A DNA stretch of 6,516 bases, from NCBI GenBank assembly GCA_001828645.1, contig MHZD01000131.1:1-6516 (forward strand). Direction: 5' to 3'. The stretch is from Planctomycetes bacterium RIFOXYC2_FULL_41_27. GTDB taxonomy: Bacteria; Planctomycetota; Brocadiia; Brocadiales; Brocadiaceae. This document shows positions 5,557 to 6,516 of this stretch, piece by piece; positions within the stretch are counted from its first letter, which is position 1, and each line of letters begins with the position of its first letter. The notes beneath the pieces are model-generated. The model was not told where the DNA came from and did no database searches. It worked only from the letters and a program-made list of their open reading frames with translations. Position numbers and translations under genes: made by a program.

Positions 5557-6516
5557 AGGCGTCAACAATATCCTGGACCAGCTTGTGACGAATGATGTCG
5601 GCTTTGGTCAGATACATAAAGGAAATGTTATTGATGTTCATTAACCTTTCTTGTACGTCAATCAGGCCGGATATCTCTCCTGCTGACAAATCAACCTGTG
5701 TAATATCTCCTGTTACCACCACCTTTGATTTCATACCGAGTCGTGTTAAGAAGGTCTTCATCTGTTTTATGGTGCAGTTTTGCGCCTCATCCAGGATAAT
5801 AAAGGCATCGTTCAAAGTCCTTCCACGCATATACGCAAGGGGTAAAATTTCTATGAGGTCGCTTTCAAGATATTTTTTCACGTGTCCGACATCCATCATA
5901 TCCGCTATGGCATCATAGAGCGGACGCAGATACGGATTCACCTTTGCCTTGATATCACCCGGCAGATATCCGAGTTTTTCACCCGCTTCAACGGCCGGTC
6001 TTGCGAGTACAATCCTTCTGATACGGCCGCTTTTAAGATACGAAAGCGCCATGGCAACGGCCAAATATGTCTTCCCCGTTCCTGCAGGACCTATACAAAA
6101 AACCAGATCATTTTTTCTGATCGCTTCTATATATTTCGTTTGCCCGTCTGTCTTCGGTTTTATAAAAATACCTTTTTGGAAGACATCGATAGCCTGAATA
6201 GATTCTTCCGTCGTTTCGTTCTTTGCATCGATAATGGCTTGCTCCACGTCTTCCAGGTCTAATCTTCCTGTAGAACGAACAATTTCTAATAATTTGTTCA
6301 ACACCTCTTTGCCGGTGTCTACCCGTTCTTTTTCTCCTTCCAGTTTTAGTAATCCATGCCGCGCTACTAATTGTATTTGGAAGGCGTCCCTGACGAGACG
6401 CAGATGCCGGTCATGGCTGCCATATAAAATAGATGCCTCTGCATCGTTTTCAAGGATAACGGTATTTTGATACGGGGAGGGTTCCTGAAGATATTCTTTG
6501 TTCGCATGAAGTTTTT
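5546..6516 (-). CDS. phoH: PhoH-family P-loop ATPase, 5' end cut by window
   Basis: PhoH/YbeZ-type NTPase, thought to act with YbeY in RNA metabolism; cytoplasmic. The frame is open from the right edge to the TAA at 5546, giving 322 visible residues, so probably only a few N-terminal residues are missing. A GTG at 6304 could be mistaken for the start, but the 70 codons upstream encode the expected PhoH N-terminal domain (ILYGSHDRHLRLVRDAF, then LLKLEGEKERVDTGKEVLN). In visible numbering: Walker A GPAGTGKT (142-149); LARPAVEAGEKLGYLPGDIK (170-189), a PhoH hallmark; Walker B FIILDEAQN (238-246); the GD-x-x-Q block VVTGDITQVDL (266-276); and C-terminal YLTKADIIRHKLVQDIV (301-317). No C-terminal or N-terminal fusion is seen. 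It overlaps ybeY, its usual neighbour. Confidence 0.96.
   Translation of the reverse strand, partial: KLHANKEYLQEPSPYQNTVILENDAEASILYGSHDRHLRLVRDAFQIQLVARHGLLKLEGEKERVDTGKEVLNKLLEIVRSTGRLDLEDVEQAIIDAKNETTEESIQAIDVFQKGIFIKPKTDGQTKYIEAIRKNDLVFCIGPAGTGKTYLAVAMALSYLKSGRIRRIVLARPAVEAGEKLGYLPGDIKAKVNPYLRPLYDAIADMMDVGHVKKYLESDLIEILPLAYMRGRTLNDAFIILDEAQNCTIKQMKTFLTRLGMKSKVVVTGDITQVDLSAGEISGLIDVQERLMNINNISFMYLTKADIIRHKLVQDIVDAYEL

Noticed and set aside
5546..6304. GTG at 6304 as the start of phoH
   Set aside because: The 70 upstream codons in frame encode recognisable PhoH N-terminal sequence up to the window edge, so this GTG is an internal valine.

Overview
The window holds eight densely packed genes, all on the minus strand, so it reads from high to low coordinates: phoH (start lies beyond the right edge), ybeY, recO, a bamD-type TPR gene, lptE, folP, cdaA and ybbR (end lies beyond the left edge). 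Gaps are about 20 bases or are replaced by overlaps, except for one gap of about 200 bases between bamD and lptE. No RNA gene, CRISPR array, transposase or plus-strand gene could be supported. The sequence looks like one long operon of conserved housekeeping genes.

The organism is a Gram-negative-type bacterium, since it has both an LPS-assembly lipoprotein (LptE) and a BAM-complex subunit (BamD). The moderately AT-rich composition, the BamD variant with a Trp-rich WIWNKETGW segment after its signal peptide, and the LptE style (GYSSKSLL, then YVPIFDNNTFRRGYE) suggest a planctomycete, perhaps of the anammox order Brocadiales. This is inference from protein style, not from a marker gene.

Layout by job. 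At the right end, phoH, ybeY and recO cover RNA/ribosome maturation and recombinational repair. The middle pair, bamD and lptE, serves outer-membrane biogenesis (protein insertion and LPS insertion). The left group, folP, cdaA and ybbR, combines dihydropteroate synthesis with production and membrane control of the second messenger c-di-AMP. The last four genes are joined by very tight junctions: a 2-base gap for lptE/folP, TAATG for folP/cdaA and GTGA for cdaA/ybbR. This suggests translational coupling.

The most unusual structure is an 87-base imperfect inverted-repeat element at 3171-3257, between bamD and the lipoprotein signal of lptE. It is built from two GC-rich hairpins, carries a canonical four-tract G-quadruplex motif, and leaves the lptE reading frame open through its whole length. 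It therefore either extends the LptE N-terminus in frame or supplies the ribosome binding site for a downstream TTG start. Other points of note are a BamD without a lipobox cysteine, a YbeY whose third metal-ligand histidine is replaced by aspartate, and the absence of the c-di-AMP hydrolase gene that often sits between phoH and ybeY.
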